Assembly: GCF_000150275.1 (NCBI RefSeq)
Contig: NW_002060945.1
Coordinates: forward strand, 9,507,650-9,571,649
Direction: 5' to 3'
DNA from: Trichoplax adhaerens
Taxonomy: Eukaryota; Placozoa; Uniplacotomia; Trichoplacea; Trichoplacidae
DNA: 64,000 nucleotides
Shown piece by piece: positions 41,301 to 56,200 of the stretch. The position numbers were made by a program, and so were the translations under genes. The notes under the pieces were generated by a model. That model was given only the letters and a program-made list of their open reading frames with translations. It searched no databases and was not told the origin of the DNA. Positions within the stretch are counted from its first letter, which is position 1. Each line of letters starts with the position of its first letter.

Positions 41301-43725
41301 GTTATCGTCACACCTTTGTGTAGACCTTGAATTGATTGTTTAATTGCCATCTCCGATGGTGAAATTAAATGTATCACTATCGAATTGAGATTAAGAATTA
41401 AGATAGAAGCTTACAAAATATTTCTATTACAGCCTTTTACTTAAGCTACTAACCGTTATCTTTCAAGCTGACAGCAACAATAGAATAGTTACTACTAGAG
41501 TTGATATGAACAATTGAACTACCAAGACGTGGTAAAAAATGTTTAGTTTCTGTTCTTAATTGCCATACCACTAATACACCTTCACTTCCACCAGAAAGTA
41601 AGCAAGATCCTACGCGTATATACAATCAATGTTTTGCAGTGTTAATCGCAAATAACAAGAGCAAATTGGTAATAGACCCTTACCATCAATGTTATATTGG
41701 ATATCTAAGACTGGATGAGCATGCCAGTGCAATTCTAGTTGTATCGGTTCTTCATTCATTATTCGATAACGACGCCTAAAAAAATTTTATATGACTTTTA
41801 TAGCTCCTATTAAAATTTGGCCATCGTCTCCGTTATATACAATCATTCTAATATAGCAGTTGTCATAAGCTATACCATAATATAATTTTGCCTTGACCAT
41901 CTCCTGTGGCTATGCAATCTTCTAATGGATGAATAGTTAAGCATGTAAGACGAACTCGTCTAGTAAATCTAAACAGATTACATCAAATTCACAAGTTAGT
42001 GCGCAAACAAGTAAAACTAAAACAATATAGAAATTTATTAACGTAAGGAACAAATTGAATTCTTAGTAACATACTTTGACAATTTACCAGTCTTGATATC
42101 GTAAATGCGTAATGATTTTTTGGCTATAGACGCAATATAACCCCCCTACAGTAAGAGCGTGTGAAAATTAATAATAATAGAACGCAGCCAAAAGGTTGAT
42201 ATCGGATTCTACGATAGTGTGTGATCATGTCATATCTATCAAAGATTACCACTACTTAATACTGTATAGCTAAAGGTGCAGAATCCTATTACAGATTAGA
42301 TCAAAACTTACGTCAGGTGAAAGTTGACAGTATTTAGTGTTTGGTTTTACGGAAAATAGTGTATTTCCTACGTAGGCAATTTTTTTATCTTCTAAAGACA
42401 ACTTTGCACGTATGACGTGGGCTAGGCCATCTATTAATAATTGAAGATTTTACTTTTGGTAGAACAATTTATAATCGTTATTGCAGCTTCAATAACAATG
42501 TATACGAGTAATATTATTTATTGCTATCTTGACGGGCTATCAAACCTTTCTTAGTCGATGTCGATTTTTTAGAGGATTTAATTACAATAGCAGCTGATTC
42601 ATCGCCGGGCAATGGTATTACTCTCCAAATTGGACAATCAGCGTTAAATACCTATAAAGTGAGTTAAAGTCTTTAATACTGTCGAGATATTGGAATCGTT
42701 CGATATGCGTAGAGTCACAATCATCATTCAATTTGTCAATATAGTAAGTACAAGACACAAACTAGCCTATATAGAAGTGCATGCTTAGGCAAGTGCAAAT
42801 TGAATAAATAAAGAGTTTTTATCTTCATCGAGTTACAGTTGAGAATAACTACACAGTTATTGATGGCGTAGTTACATTGCATTTAGCAAGACTTTATTAC
42901 CTTGAGTTGAGTACCAGCATCATAGTCCCAATATATTACTTGTCCATCCAGTGAACAAGAAATCAGCTATTTCAATTGGTTGGATAGAAAGTAGTTATCC
43001 ACGATAGATAAAGAATAATGTCATTACAGTTGATCAATATATTAGTGCTAGACAATTATTTTCTTCCTGATCGCCAATATAGCATACGTAAAATAGACGT
43101 GGACACATGACTGTCACTTTAGCGTAGAATTATCGGATATGTTAGCAAATTAATACTGGTCCATCAAGTTAACTTTACAGTCTCTTGTAAAGGTAAGAAT
43201 TGATTAGTATGCTTTACCTGCAGGAAATTGTGAGGATTTAATAGGCAATGGGTTATAGTATTGCGGTGTCCTACTAATGTTCTAATAGCTTGACCGGTAT
43301 TACTGCTAAAGATTTGAATAATATTGCGACAATAGCAAAAGATATACCTAGCAGTATAAGAAAGGAAATTGAATTAATTTAGCACTGCAGACGCTACTAT
43401 TCAAGTCGTGCTCATCCGTAACGATAAGCCCTATCATTATTATCATTTATCATTTATCATTGATGATGGAAACAACAATCGATATCATTACTATTTCCAA
43501 TTGATCACTTTACTACGATAATACATGGACTAATTAATAGAAAGATATGCCATGGATGAATCTGAAGTGAAAGGATAAGTTGCATTTAGCTGAAGACGTG
43601 GACAATCATTCATTGAAGACCTCTTCAAGGCTGTCCAACGCGCAGTCAACTTACTTTGAATCTTTACTGATGAGTAGAGGATTCTTGGTCAATAGGCGAT
43701 TATGTTTGATCGCTTGTAACTCCAT
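38357..43725 (-). CDS. WDR75: WD-repeat protein 75 (UTP17), small-subunit processome
   Basis: About 20 short exons. The first, 43725-43655, starts MELQAIKHNR and ends at DSK; then 43347-43218 (YIFC...HRNTITHCLLNPHNFLQ), 42966-42901 (LISCSLDGQVIYWDYDAG) and about 42651-42555. Later blocks match the human protein in order: LTIHPLEDCIATGDGQGKI (41878-41975), LHWHAHPVLDI (about 41690), CLLSGGSEGVLVVW (about 41550), TGLVYDPRSRAIVLN (about 41170), FHPSGNWLAT (about 40890), FVTAIVFRPENDTS...LVTTDSGGYIKTWLL (40450-40600), IVTLWDPSKN (about 40100), NQRYYFITNSQ (about 39350), SHVLPSMTTICAQFV (about 38770). The C-terminus ends NFDWMDELVNKFQCN with the family's conserved Asp-aromatic-Trp. Residues form two beta-propellers. 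The family protein is a t-UTP/U3 snoRNP component needed for rDNA transcription and 18S pre-rRNA processing in the nucleolus. Exon edges in the middle are approximate. It is divergent from SUMO. Confidence 0.88.
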
Positions 43726-43905
43726 CTTCTATGTATAATGTAATAGGACGGTGAATCTATCACTGCTTGCAAGTTCCAATACGACAGTAGCGTATCGTTG
43801 ACACAAATGGATACGCTTGTATATTAATTGGCTTTAAAATGGAGCATTCATTAAAAGCATTTTCCACCGGAGCTAAAGTGTTCAGCTGCGTGCAACGAAT
43901 CTCGG

Positions 43906-44400
43906 TCTTGTCTACCCTTAGTCGCATGGGCAGTTGGGGTTTACAGTACAGTACAGTACTGTACTGTACTGTGTATAGTACTGTAGGCCGAGTATTGTAA
44001 GTGGTAAGCTGATTTCTTTGACTGGAAGACTTTCTATGGTAGTCTATGTGCCTAAGGTCTGTGCAGTCGATGATGTCATCCTAGACGACAACTATATAGT
44101 GTAAAAGCAGTACTATCAGCATGTTATAGTGACATTCATTTTGCTATGTACTGGTATGATGCCTATCACCGTACAGTCCGTTCTTGTCTACCCCTCGTCG
44201 CATGGGCAGTTGGGCACTTGGTGATTACAGTACACCGAGTATTGTAAGCAGTTAGCTAATTTCTTTGACTGGAAGACTTTCTATGGTAGTCTATGCGCCT
44301 ACGGTCTGTGCAGTCTATGATGTCATGCTAGATGACAACTATGTAGTGTAAAAGCAGTACTATCAGCATGTTATAGTGACATTGATTTTGCTATGCACTG
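43906..44400. repeat. Tandem duplication of about 220-250 bp
   Basis: Copy 1 (43906-44155) and copy 2 (44182-44400) share TCTTGTCTACCC, GTCGCATGGGCAGTTGGG, GACTGGAAGACTTTCTATGG, GTCTGTGCAGTC-ATGATGTCAT, GTAAAAGCAGTACTATCAGC and GTGACATT-ATTTTGCTATG, with few differences. The main one is an extra block of about 30 bp in copy 1 that is the perfect palindrome at 43943-43972. Confidence 0.85.
43943..43972. repeat. 30-bp perfect palindrome
   Basis: The left half ACAGTACAGTACAGT is followed directly by its reverse complement ACTGTACTGTACTGT. It can form a cruciform or, if transcribed, a hairpin without a loop. It is present in copy 1 of the surrounding duplication but reduced to a single TTACAGTAC in copy 2. 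Confidence 0.9.
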
Positions 44401-44458
44401 TACAGTGTACAGTACGGTATTTTACGGTCTTCAAGCCACTGCTGTACACTGTACACTG
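44396..44458. repeat. Inverted repeat with 17-bp arms, 29-bp loop
   Basis: Left arm CACTGTACAGTGTACAG (44396-44412) pairs with CTGTACACTGTACACTG (44442-44458), with one mismatch. It overlaps the end of copy 2 of the duplication. Confidence 0.8.
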
Positions 44459-44712
44459 TAGTGTTCTTACACAGGCACGGTTCGGTTCGGAGCAGAACTG
44501 GACCTGGACCGCAGTAAGATTGTCTTCGTCGATAGTGGAGAAAAAATTCTCCAAATTTAGACTACAGTAAATCAAATTGCAAAATTTGTCTTCATTTTAC
44601 ATTTTGTACGTGTTGTAGGCAAGGGACGAATATAACACGATCATTTAGCAATCCTCTCTTTTAGTAGTCGCGGATTCCACAGTACTATTGACGGACAATG
44701 CTTCTACCGTGC

Positions 44713-44728
44713 TGTACTGTACAGTACA
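44713..44728. repeat. 16-bp perfect palindrome
   Basis: TGTACTGTACAGTACA is its own reverse complement. The 14-bp core GTACTGTACAGTAC recurs exactly at 45281-45294. Confidence 0.85.
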
Positions 44729-44760
44729 CTACAGTACAGCAAAAGAAGTTTCTTGGAAAA

Positions 44761-45010
44761 CGTTGCAAGAATGTGCAAATATACGTACAGTATAGAATAT
44801 CATGTTCTACGTGAGTGCTTGGTGATCGATTCTTTCACTACACTACTAGTAGTAGACAGTTGTGTACACTCAGTCCTGTATAGTACAATAAACTGAAACA
44901 AGTCCCTTGCAATATTGTACTGTACACGTTGCAAGAATGTGCAATATTGTACAGTAGCCACCTAGACGGTCATGTTCCACGTGAGTGCTTGGCTATCGAC
45001 TCTTTCGTTT
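44761..45010. repeat. Second tandem duplication in the WDR75-SUMO spacer
   Basis: CGTTGCAAGAATGTGCAA at 44761 recurs at 44937. The block CATGTTCTACGTGAGTGCTT, then GG-GATCGATTCTTTC at 44801, recurs from 44971 as CATGTTCCACGTGAGTGCTT, then GGCTATCGACTCTTTC. Unit length is about 170 bp. In the second copy TACGTG has become the palindrome CACGTG (44978-44983), or the reverse. Confidence 0.8.
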
Positions 45011-45280
45011 TGTAATAATCACCTTTGTTGATCCTTGTGCAAGATGGAGTCGTTGTGTAGACTTCAACTCCCTTGAAAAGCGCCAACTTTTCTATCTACT
45101 GAATGGCTCTCCCGATATATACTGTAGAGATGTCATCTAGGTGAAAAGTAGTCCTAAAAGGAAAGGCTAAAACGGCAATTGCAACTAAAATGGCTTTAGT
45201 ATTGTGCTTCGGAGGAGGTACACCACTCTACAATACTGTACAACGAAACTGCATTTTGAACCGTTATGACCTACAGTACT

Positions 45281-45470
45281 GTACTGTACAGTACGAAACA
45301 GCGTCACTACAGTCCTTGTCTGGACCGTTTATACTGTACTGTTACAGCTCGTACAGTACTGTACACTGTACACTATACAGTGTACGAGTGGGTATAGTAA
45401 ACGAGGCAAAAGAAAAATCACCTGGTGATTAGAGTACTCTGTACTCTACAGTGTACAGTACATACTGTAT
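45281..45470. repeat. Cluster of TGTACA palindromes upstream of SUMO
   Basis: Contains the perfect palindrome GTACTGTACAGTAC (45281-45294), a stem CTCGTACA/TGTACGAG (45348-45355 and 45381-45388) enclosing CACTGTA/TACAGTG (45364-45370 and 45376-45382), and a further run at 45431-45470. The cluster ends about 100 bp before the SUMO start codon. Confidence 0.8.
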
Positions 45471-45571
45471 GCAAGTTACTTCAGCCTACTTGAAAATCAC
45501 TATTCTGTCTACAAACTCTCACAACGATTGCAAGATATCGACAGTCCCCTGCAAAAAAATAGCAATTCATC

Positions 45572-47771
45572 ATGTCTGAGGTTAATCAAAAGGTAAAGTA
45601 TTGCCTTCATCTGGATTGTTTTCAATATTTTATCCTCACTCTGTATTGCTGGTCTTGTTAATAGGATGATGCAAAGGAAATCAAACCCGAAAGTGATCAT
45701 ATTAACATCAAAGTCGTCGGACAGGTATGACGATGACATGATACTGTACTATATGGACTACGACGGTAGGACTTTTTGGCAGTAGACTACATGTGGATAA
45801 AATAGTGGATTACTCTCGGTTTGGGCTTGATTTCAATAGATAAACCCTATCATTATCAAATTGCAATTACCCTGCTTTGATCGACATGGATCAATGTTGT
45901 ATAATGCATTTTCCACAAGCTAGTACAATATAGTAATGTTTAGGTCATGGCTACCTTGTCCAAGTAGTACCTTTACACCTGCTATGTTTTGACAACGGCC
46001 ATGGTATAGTGCTGCTTTTATACTAAGTCTGGCATGCGTCTTAAGGTATTCATTTCTGTTTATAGGATAATACTGAAGTACATTTCAAAATCAAGCGTAA
46101 TACACAATTAAAAAAGCTAAAAGCTGCGTATTGTGAACGCCAGGTAAGTTACTTGTTCTAGAATGACATTGCAATATATTATCATATCGTTCGTTGATCC
46201 CATAATTGCAGTCGATCAAGTAAAATTTGGACCATAAAGTTCGACAGTACAGTAGTGATGAAAATTTCATGTTCTACTACATATTAATGAAGAATCTTTT
46301 CTCCACCTTTCCATGACAGTAGTTTAGCCGTGTGCCATATACCTAGTAACATACTTCAATAATCCAGAGTTATTTCGCAGGAGTCTCTGTCCGTTTTATT
46401 CAACACACTACCGTCATGCCTATACTGTATAATATACTCTGGACCGGTAATAGACTTGTATACAGTACTACAGTATTGTATTGCTTTCGCAGTGAACAAT
46501 TAATGAATGACAAAATAACAATTTCCATCTTATCCATAAGGACTCTTGCACTCTACTCTACCATACCAAAGTAGGCAAAATTGATGCCTAAACGGGCCGT
46601 ACTGATCACTCATTCTGTGAACGAGTTGTAAATCAAGCTTTCAGTTGATTGTGCTCATGCACATACAGTTGTTAATAGAATATCGAAAAATTATGCTTGC
46701 AATAGAAATCTACGTACGTTCGTATGCAGCCTGGAAATGATGTTGAAATACTTTCCATTGTACAATTATTTAAATGTACTGTCCTGTACAATCGTCAACA
46801 ATCAACTTTCGATCGGCTTATTAGTATTAAAAATATGGCTCAAGATTCTCGTTATTTCAGTAGTAACCAGTATACTGTAAATTCAGTATAGTTGTATCTA
46901 GTGTCGTGTAATCTTACATGTTAAAGATGCTCGGATAGGACAGTATGTGTATGAAATGAAGTTTTTGGTAGCAAACAACTACTTTTCTGTCTTTTAAAAT
47001 TACATTGACTCTGTACTAACAAGTATTGTACAGTGCATGCCTACATGGTATACTACACAGTACTACTATAGAATTAAAATCGTAAAATCTTTCATAGGAC
47101 TCCTGGCTGTTATAGGTGCGACTGAAATAGCTTATTATTAATGACAATATATTTAAAATTTTGTATACACTACGAGTATGACGTCAATTCTGTCAACTTA
47201 CTCTAACTTAATATTATTACCTATATTAATGATACGTTCTACAGCAGTTACACTACGAAAGCAGTAAGTGAAATGAGAGCTGTTAAATGCTGTAAGATTA
47301 AGTAATATTGGACTAGATGGGCGTATACTGTGGTACAGTTGAAAAATGAAAATTTCAGAAAATTGTTTAGCAAGCTAGCACTAGCAAGAGGATATTGTTG
47401 CTTGACTGATTATAGCATTTATACAGTAGCACAGTGCACACATATTATCATTACTATGATTAGTGCTATTTTTGTTAACTAGAGGTCACATCGATGATTT
47501 TATTTACTTTTCTTGACTATGCAGGGTGTTCCCATTGGTTCTTTGCGATTCTTGTTTGATGGCCAACGTATTAATGATGATATGTCTCCCAAGCAGGTAT
47601 GCAGTCTGTTTATCCTGTGCAGGTTTTGCATGATTAAGTAAAGTTTCTTTTACCTTTGCCTTTCTATCGGCCAATGGTCTGAATGACTTCTTAATCGAAT
47701 CTATTGATTAGTTGGAAATGGAAGATGATGATGTGATCGAAGTTTACACTGAACAGTTAGGAGGATTTTAA
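45572..47771 (+). CDS. SUMO: Small ubiquitin-like modifier (SUMO)
   Basis: Five exons, 45572-45592, 45665-45724, 46066-46143, 47525-47596 and 47712-47771, all phase 0, give 96 residues (human SUMO1 101, SUMO2 95). The ubiquitin-like fold is clear: [68 protein letters not shown]. The C-terminus is GG followed by a single Phe, so only one residue must be cut off by a SENP protease to expose the conjugating diglycine. The N-terminal tail holds IKPE, which fits the psi-K-x-E consensus at the place where SUMO2/3 carry their chain-forming lysine. The core is closer to SUMO1 (GVP-SLRFLF-GQRI). Its product would be conjugated via E1 and Ubc9 to nuclear proteins. The third intron is 1.4 kb. Confidence 0.95.
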
Positions 47772-50700
47772 TCCAAGGCCATATCGTAACGCAGTACGCC
47801 GGTGGCTAGTGTTAACGTAGGAGCGACTCGTTATGTTCACGGTAGTCACCAGTGTACCGAACGAATACAACATAATCTGAAGACACAAGATTTCCGTTGT
47901 AGCTGTAAAGAATATGCTTAAATTTCTATTGATGAGTTGTTGCTGATCATCGGTTTCCCTAGTGGTATTAATTTTTGATTTTCAAAGTATAAAGCAAGCA
48001 ACGACTCACTTAAGTTAATACTTGTTAATATATCTGTGTGGCGTTAATTTTTGATTTTCAAAACTATATAGCGAGTAGGTACTCACTATCTTAATACTTG
48101 TTAATAGACAGTACTTTATATGATCGAAATTAATGAAGGTTCAAACGGTACTAAGTAAAATAAATTTTTCGCTAGTAAAGAGCAACATTGAAATGATTTT
48201 TGAAGCTTATAGTTAACGTGTGAACTGTACGCAAAGTATCTTTGGATAAAAATCTTTCTGATGCACTATACAAATGCAATACTTTCTGATGGAACACTTT
48301 GCAAATTGCTGTCCATAACGTGGGATTGCTTAGTTCGATTCACTGGTATTTTGCAAAGATTTGATAGCCAATTCATATACTGTAGGTATAACGCTATATA
48401 CGTCATATATATACACTATATGGTAGGTATATTCGATTGTATGTATGCACAAAGCGAAGGAAAATTTGAAAGTGTATGTTGCCGGATTATCAGGGACTTC
48501 CAGATATTTTAAAAGTTGTTGATACTAAATTAAGATTAAAATATTTCATTAGTCCCTTATATTCCTATGCTTACTGTAGTGTTAATATCGAGGCGAATCA
48601 GGAGAAAGAATCAGTATTATGCACTTGATATAAGCGTAGAAACGTGGGATGTGCAGCTTTTATGGTATTTCAATCCGTATAGACAGATACGCTACTCTTC
48701 TAAATACAGTGGGTAGATCCTGGATTATCATGCTCATCTTGCAATGGGATAACGTGTGAGCTAATCTTTAAATTCAATCTACTCTAATAATAATAGTAAA
48801 AAGTTAGTTAAGATAGTTTATTTTTAAAATACTTTTGAGCTCAATTTGAAGAAGTAGCAGGCCTATTGAAGTCGTAAATGTTGCTGAGGCTTACAGTAAT
48901 GATGGTGTAAGCAGTAAGTAAATTATGCAGATTGACATGGATGGAATCACTGATCCTTCCTCTTCAGCTTTTACTTGATCCATCCATTCAGTACTGTACC
49001 AGGCACTTTAGTATCCTACCGCTAGTCTGCCACGAACACAGCGATGTAATATAGGAAATTGATCGGAAAAAGTAGCATGATAGCAGGCAAGCACTATAAA
49101 TTATAAAATCAAATCTGAATCCAGAATCGCAATCGCCATTCGGGGTTCAATGACACAGTTTGTATGGATAAATGACCGAAAACTTTCATCTCGAGAAGTT
49201 TCAACAGTTTCAACAGTACTATACTGCGACCGGGCCGAGCAGCGTCTGGATGCGCATGCGTCTAGCACGATCACGTGAGCACCACTGAATACTGTACTTA
49301 GTACTGTATACTCTAGTGTTTCCTGTTTAGCTCTGACTGGACAGTATGGATGCGGTCATCGAAACTGGAGTTGACTGACAGTACCACTGTGGCTGGGCTT
49401 AATACTGTAGCTGCAGTTGCTGTCACTTTCATTTGCGTACTGTATCCTATCGTGTGCGCCAGTTGTCGATTTCATATTGGTTTCCATGGCGGACGTTGCG
49501 GGCAAAAGTAAAATTCAGCCTTTTCTGACTACCAACAGCGGACATGCAGGCCAGGGAAGCAGGTCATCACTACTTGAAAAGAGTGCACAACGCAAGGCCT
49601 ATCTCAAATCGTATCCTAAATGTAAAAAGTTACAGAAATTAGCAATGTATTCATCATGTCGAGTAAGTATCATATACATTACACTCACAACATATCTACT
49701 GTTCCAGTAGTAGGATAGCAAAGTGGCCAACAATAAAACAGTACGACTGTACACTTCTTGGCTAGAAAAATCACTCTGCTCAGCTCCATTTTGAAATTAG
49801 ATCAATTCATAAATCCCTACAGCTGATTATAATAATTATGAATTGATATCACTCCATCATAGTCTAGTTAAATATCCACTGATTCCGTATAAGACTGCTT
49901 GATAACGAGCTAATGTATTTTACACCTATGACAAGATTATTCAAAGTGTTAGAACACACTGGTAGAGTGTTTTCAATTTTTAGACTATATTCATTTAATT
50001 ATCATCAGCTAAACGTTTAACAAGTCACATATAAATGCATATCATCTTGTAAATTGTTAGAGACATTCTTCAAGTAAAAACAGACATCGATATTAATATC
50101 ATTCAGTCATCCAGATTGATGCTTTACTGTAAATTATAATTACAATTAACCTTCCAATGTCCTTGACATCATAAATGGAGTAGTTCATTGTTTACACACA
50201 GTACTTGTATGTTAATATAGAAAATAGATAATAGTCGAAGACAAAAATACACTCTAGCCAACACTAATTTTATTGCAATATTGGTCATTAATTATCAATT
50301 TAATACTATCCTATTAATGGTCGGTGTTGATTATTAGGATAAGGATTCCTGCTCTTGCACAGCCTGGAAAAGTAGTATCACACAATCGCAAAATAAAAAT
50401 ACCAGTGATGGCAACATAGACGAGAACAAAGACAAGGATACTAGCACTAACGACTGCGCCACAGACAGCGAGAATGCAATACTTCTAGAAGCATGTAAAA
50501 GTTGTGGCCATTCTTTGACCTCTCATATTGTTCATTTAAAACACCTGGATGATGACGAATTGGGCAAGTTACTTTCAATGACCGTCGATATGGACAGCAT
50601 ATGGGTGCTGGTATCCAATCAGCATATCGATAATGATACTAAACAGGTTGATAACTAGAATCATAAAATAAGATACATACAAAGCAAAGCGTCAACATGT

Positions 50701-52448
50701 AGATAGACAATATTGATGGTATAGACAAGGTAGCAAATCACAGCTAGATAGGATCGAAAGTTTACAAACTAAAATAAGAGTAAATTTAAAATATGATTGA
50801 GATTATACTATTGTCATAATACTTGAAGATATGGCATTGCACTACTAATGTAATAATAATCTGATAAGTGTAAATGATTGTTTATAGATATATACCAATT
50901 AGTTATAACGTTGTTATCAACATACTAAGTAGTTTTTAATTTACCAGATAGGTATGATATCTGACTATCGTACAATAATACTGACCTGTATTTACAGCAA
51001 TAATTTCATAATATTCTCACTAACTTAATCTACTTTAACTTTATTGTACTAGGTTTATGTCTACGTCTACAAATTATTGCGCAAATGCATCAACAGTGCT
51101 ATTCGTCCATCTCTTGATACGCAGCTTGGCAAACCTCCATTTGAACAGCCGACTATTGAAAGAGTAAGTGCCATAACTCAGTAGGATTGGATATGATATA
51201 TAGGATAACCGTACATCACTAATTACTATCAACAATGACAACATGCATGGAATAACATAGATAGCATCCTTACCGTAGCAATAAATTCTAATCTTCAAAT
51301 TGGTAATAAATATCGATTTATTATCACGTAGGCCGTTTATAATTTCACAATGCTAAAATTTAGCAATTTAAAGCAAGCTGAATGGCAAATCATGCATGAA
51401 TTAGCAAAAATGTTTCTAAGATGCCTTAATCGATGGAGAATTGAAAGCCCATCTGCTCGTAAAGCGCGTTTAAATGCTCAAGCAGATGATCAAATATATA
51501 AAATAAATTATAATAGGTAAATCCTTAGTATGTTACTGTATTTCATTAAATTACAGAAAAAAATTACCAATTTCTATACTTATAATATTAGCATTGGTTA
51601 ATCCATTCTTATCTATGGCTAACCTGACTTGAATATCATTTTATCAGATGGCTCTGTTTCTGCCACATTCCAGTCCTTTGTGACAGTTTTGAACGTTTTA
51701 ATTTAATATCTACATTCGGTCGAACATTTCTACGATCTGTAATTACCACTATTAAGGAGCAAATTATTCTACGATTTCAAAATGACAAAGATAAACGAAA
51801 TGATGAAAGATATATTAAACTTATTAACAAATTTCCGGGGTAAGCAGTCGAAAACTTACAATATAAATTATAAATACAAGTTAACTTTAACATAGCACTT
51901 TACCAATTGATCCTTAAATATCGTTTAAATAATTTAGATTTCTAGAAGCGTTAGAAAATGAAGTATTAAAAAATTCTACAGCTGCAATGTGGGATCCAAG
52001 CATTAACTTAAATCTTTCAATTACTGCAATGGAGCCAATCAGTGGTCAAAAGTTACCGACGCCTTCGTCAACTAACCGGGTTTCACGGTCTGACGATGAT
52101 AATAACGTTCCAACTACAGAGTTATCCACAGCAGGAATGAAGCGGTCTTCATCTCAGTTGAGCATAATCGATGGTAACGATAGCAAGAAGAGTAAAATTG
52201 CCAGTAAGTTAATTTATCATTGCATGAGGAAACAGTTCTATATTCAACACATGATTGAAGCTATTAAATTGTTAACAATCCAGATGATGTCCCAAGGACA
52301 GTCGTTGCAAAAATTGTTGCGAAAATTTCCGATACTCAAGCCATGGTTGGCCCTCAGGTATTACCTGTTGTCTTTGTCACTATACACCGTATAATTAGCA
52401 ACACTATGAGCTATTAATATGATAATAAGATATTAATTGCATCTTTAA

Positions 52449-52682
<234 letters not shown>

Positions 52683-52759
52683 TAAGAAATATCGTTTATT
52701 TGATAGCATGATACAGAAATGCCTGTAATTTAACAACGCAATTTGTCTACTTGGTTTAA

Positions 52760-52915
<156 letters not shown>

Positions 52916-52918
52916 TAA

Positions 52919-53119
<201 letters not shown>

Positions 53120-53198
53120 TAAAGAGAACTATTTAACCACTCAAGTGAAGTTATCCTTTTATCTATTATATCATCACTTAATTTAATTAATTATGTAG

Positions 53199-53297
<99 letters not shown>

Positions 53298-56200
53298 TGA
53301 TGTAGTTTTACTTAGTATATTTTTTAAAGGTTGCCTTTATTGACTATTACCAAAGTGTAATCCCTTCTTATGTACTTATAGTGTCCGTTAAATCCTAAAA
53401 TTGTATATACTGAATTATCACTGGTACTAAAGATGCAAAAAGAAGTGAGTTCAACTCCTGTTGGTACAAGTTTAAGTAGTCATTCTACTTTTATGTGAAT
53501 ATCATTTACTGACATAGCGTTCCAACTTAAGGTTATCAAGGAGCTAATTGAATCAAAACGCCAAGAGTTTCGTAAGGTTTATCCTGGCTTGACTTGCTTC
53601 AAAGAAGGTGTCAGCCACATTCCTGTTGAGAATATACCAGGAATAAGTATGTATAACGTTATTCAGTAAAATCTAATTTTCGTTTCTGCCATGTGTTTGG
53701 TCGAAAACCTTGTTAATGATATAAATTTCAGCAATATAGTAGCTATTTGATGCGATGCTTCAGATTAGCAGGTTTCATTAAAGCAATTATTTACGATAGA
53801 ACGGATTCTATTTTACTCATTCTCGATTTATGTCTTAATTGTAACATTTACTTCTAAGGAGAGTCTGGTTTGCGTATCCCATCAAGCCAAGAGTATGTTT
53901 TATTTTCCATATTGATCAAAACTATCCATTACATACTAAGTACTATCATTAAACTGGTACTTTTTATGTATTTCTAATACAGCGAGCAAGCGGATGATAC
54001 AAAGTTAGAAATTATTTTAAAGAACTCTTTGAATCAAATAAAGGTAGAAACCTACTAAAAGTACTTAAGATATCATTTTTTTGTATGCCGCAAGAAGCAG
54101 TAATATTATTTTTGCTCATTGTAAGCTTGGCTAATTACCATATCCTTTACTCCTCTGTTTAAAATATTAACATTCTTTACAGAAATTTACATTAGACTTA
54201 TTGTCACTTATTTGTACTGTTTTTAAAGAATCATCCCAGTGCATGGCCATTCCTAGAACCTGTTGATAAAAGGGATGCTCCTGATTATTACGATTTCATT
54301 AAATATCCAATAGGTGAGTAAACAATGTATTCTACACGTATGATTGCTATACTTTTGCTTTTACTACTGTAGATGATAGTTAATACTATAATTTTTATTT
54401 TAAAGACCTTAAAACAATAGGAGAAAGAATTGCAAATGGATATTATATTAGTAAAAAACTTTTCGTTGCCGATCTGAATCGTATGATAGCCAATTGTAAG
54501 ACGTATAATCGACCTGAGACAGAATATTATCGTTGTGCTGTAACTTTGGAGAAATATTTCAGCAGCAAGCTGAAAGACTATCAGTAAATTTCTAGTACAG
54601 TATATATATATTCAATTCATATCAAATAATGTTATTATAAGATATGAAGACGAGAAATAAAATTTTAAAATCATCTTTATTTCAAACCATTCTTAAATAA
54701 AAGTCAAAAAACTGTTATGTAAAATAAAGACATTGTCTTCTACGAGGTATCTGTACATTCTGACGAATATTGAGAGCTGGATATTTGGTGTAATAATACT
54801 TAGGAAAAAGTATGATGGGAATATTCATATCATAAGACTCTTCACAAATCTAACCATTCTACGTCACGATACGAATAAACAGTTTTATTAAAATACGTCT
54901 TGTTTAGCTAATTCTAATAACATAGGATCATCGAAGAATTTGTTGATGGAGACGTCTTCGCTAAGCCCCTATGAGTAGAATAAGTACGATTAAGCTTTCA
55001 TAACAGTTGCAACTTTACGCATGATACGCGTATACGAAAAAACGTCAGGAAGTACCTTGCGTCGGCGAGTCTTAATCATAAAATCCCTAGCTAAGTGTGC
55101 TGCCGGTTGTGGCTCCAGAGGTCTAATAAGAATAGATCTGTCTAACGGATCACCAGGTACGATCTAGTGCATTAAAACCATTATATTAGAAGAATTAATG
55201 ACAAATTCTAACAACACCTAACTTACCTGCCAATGATGGAAAAAGGATAAACAAAAAGCTTGTCCTTGTGTGTGTGTTCGCAGATCGGTTTCAAAGCCAA
55301 ATGAATCGACCGCAGGTATAAAAGCCTTGATAATGTAAAGAGGGGATCCAGGTACGGGTGCATCTTGGGTGACATGACCTCTGTGCATCATGAATACAAC
55401 ATTAATCTGTCAATCGGGTATAATATTTTATAACGTATACGGGATATCAACTTGGTAAAGGACGATTGCCCTTGATACAGTACCTTCTTTTGGCCAAAAC
55501 CGTGTAAACCGCCGATACACAATCTGCTGGAGCCTGAACCTCTACAAAGAAATATGGTTCCATTAGTCTTGGTGTAGCAAGTAGGAAAGAAGAGTAGGCA
55601 ACACGGCGTGATGTCGGAATAATTTGTCCTCCGCCACGATGGATTGGCTCGTCAGAAATGATAGCGTCCAAAATCTTGAACTTGCAGTTTCTGATAGCTA
55701 TTGCACAAATCATATACTGTATTATGCATATTTCACAACGAACTTTTATAACAAATATCAAACTTACGCTCATCACAAAGAGGGCCTTCTCTGGTTCCCC
55801 ACTGAAATCCTTGGACTATGGAGTCTTTGACTGAATTTAGTAAGCTTTTGTCCACCTGTAAAAGATATTCAAAATGTTAATACTTCCAAAGCTAACTACA
55901 CCATTTTAAGCTTAAATAATTGCAGTAGCATAAAATCTTCTATTAACTTTGTACAGGTAAGATACGAGTACTCGTATATTTAAAAATAATCTACCTACCT
56001 CAGATGGAAGTGTGTCGTCTACTAAAACATTTGGGCCATTTACTTCAGGACCAAAAGCCCAAATTGATCTTGCAGCCAACAAATCCCAATCATATTTAGT
56101 TTGAAAAAATTCACCTAGCTGTTTCCTGAAATAAAATAGTAATAGATTTAGATCATATCATTACATATCTATCCAGATTATTTCTAACCTGTTCCATCCA

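Larger units (their letters stand above)
43726..45571. other. Divergent spacer between WDR75 and SUMO, densely filled with repeats
   Basis: 1.85 kb that must hold both promoters. It contains two tandem duplications (43906-44400 and 44761-45010) and at least six palindromic TGTACA arrays (near 43943, 44396, 44713, 44930, 45281 and 45348-45470), the highest density in the window. Short frames at 44363-44575 and 45190-45432 run through the arrays and are not genes. Confidence 0.6.
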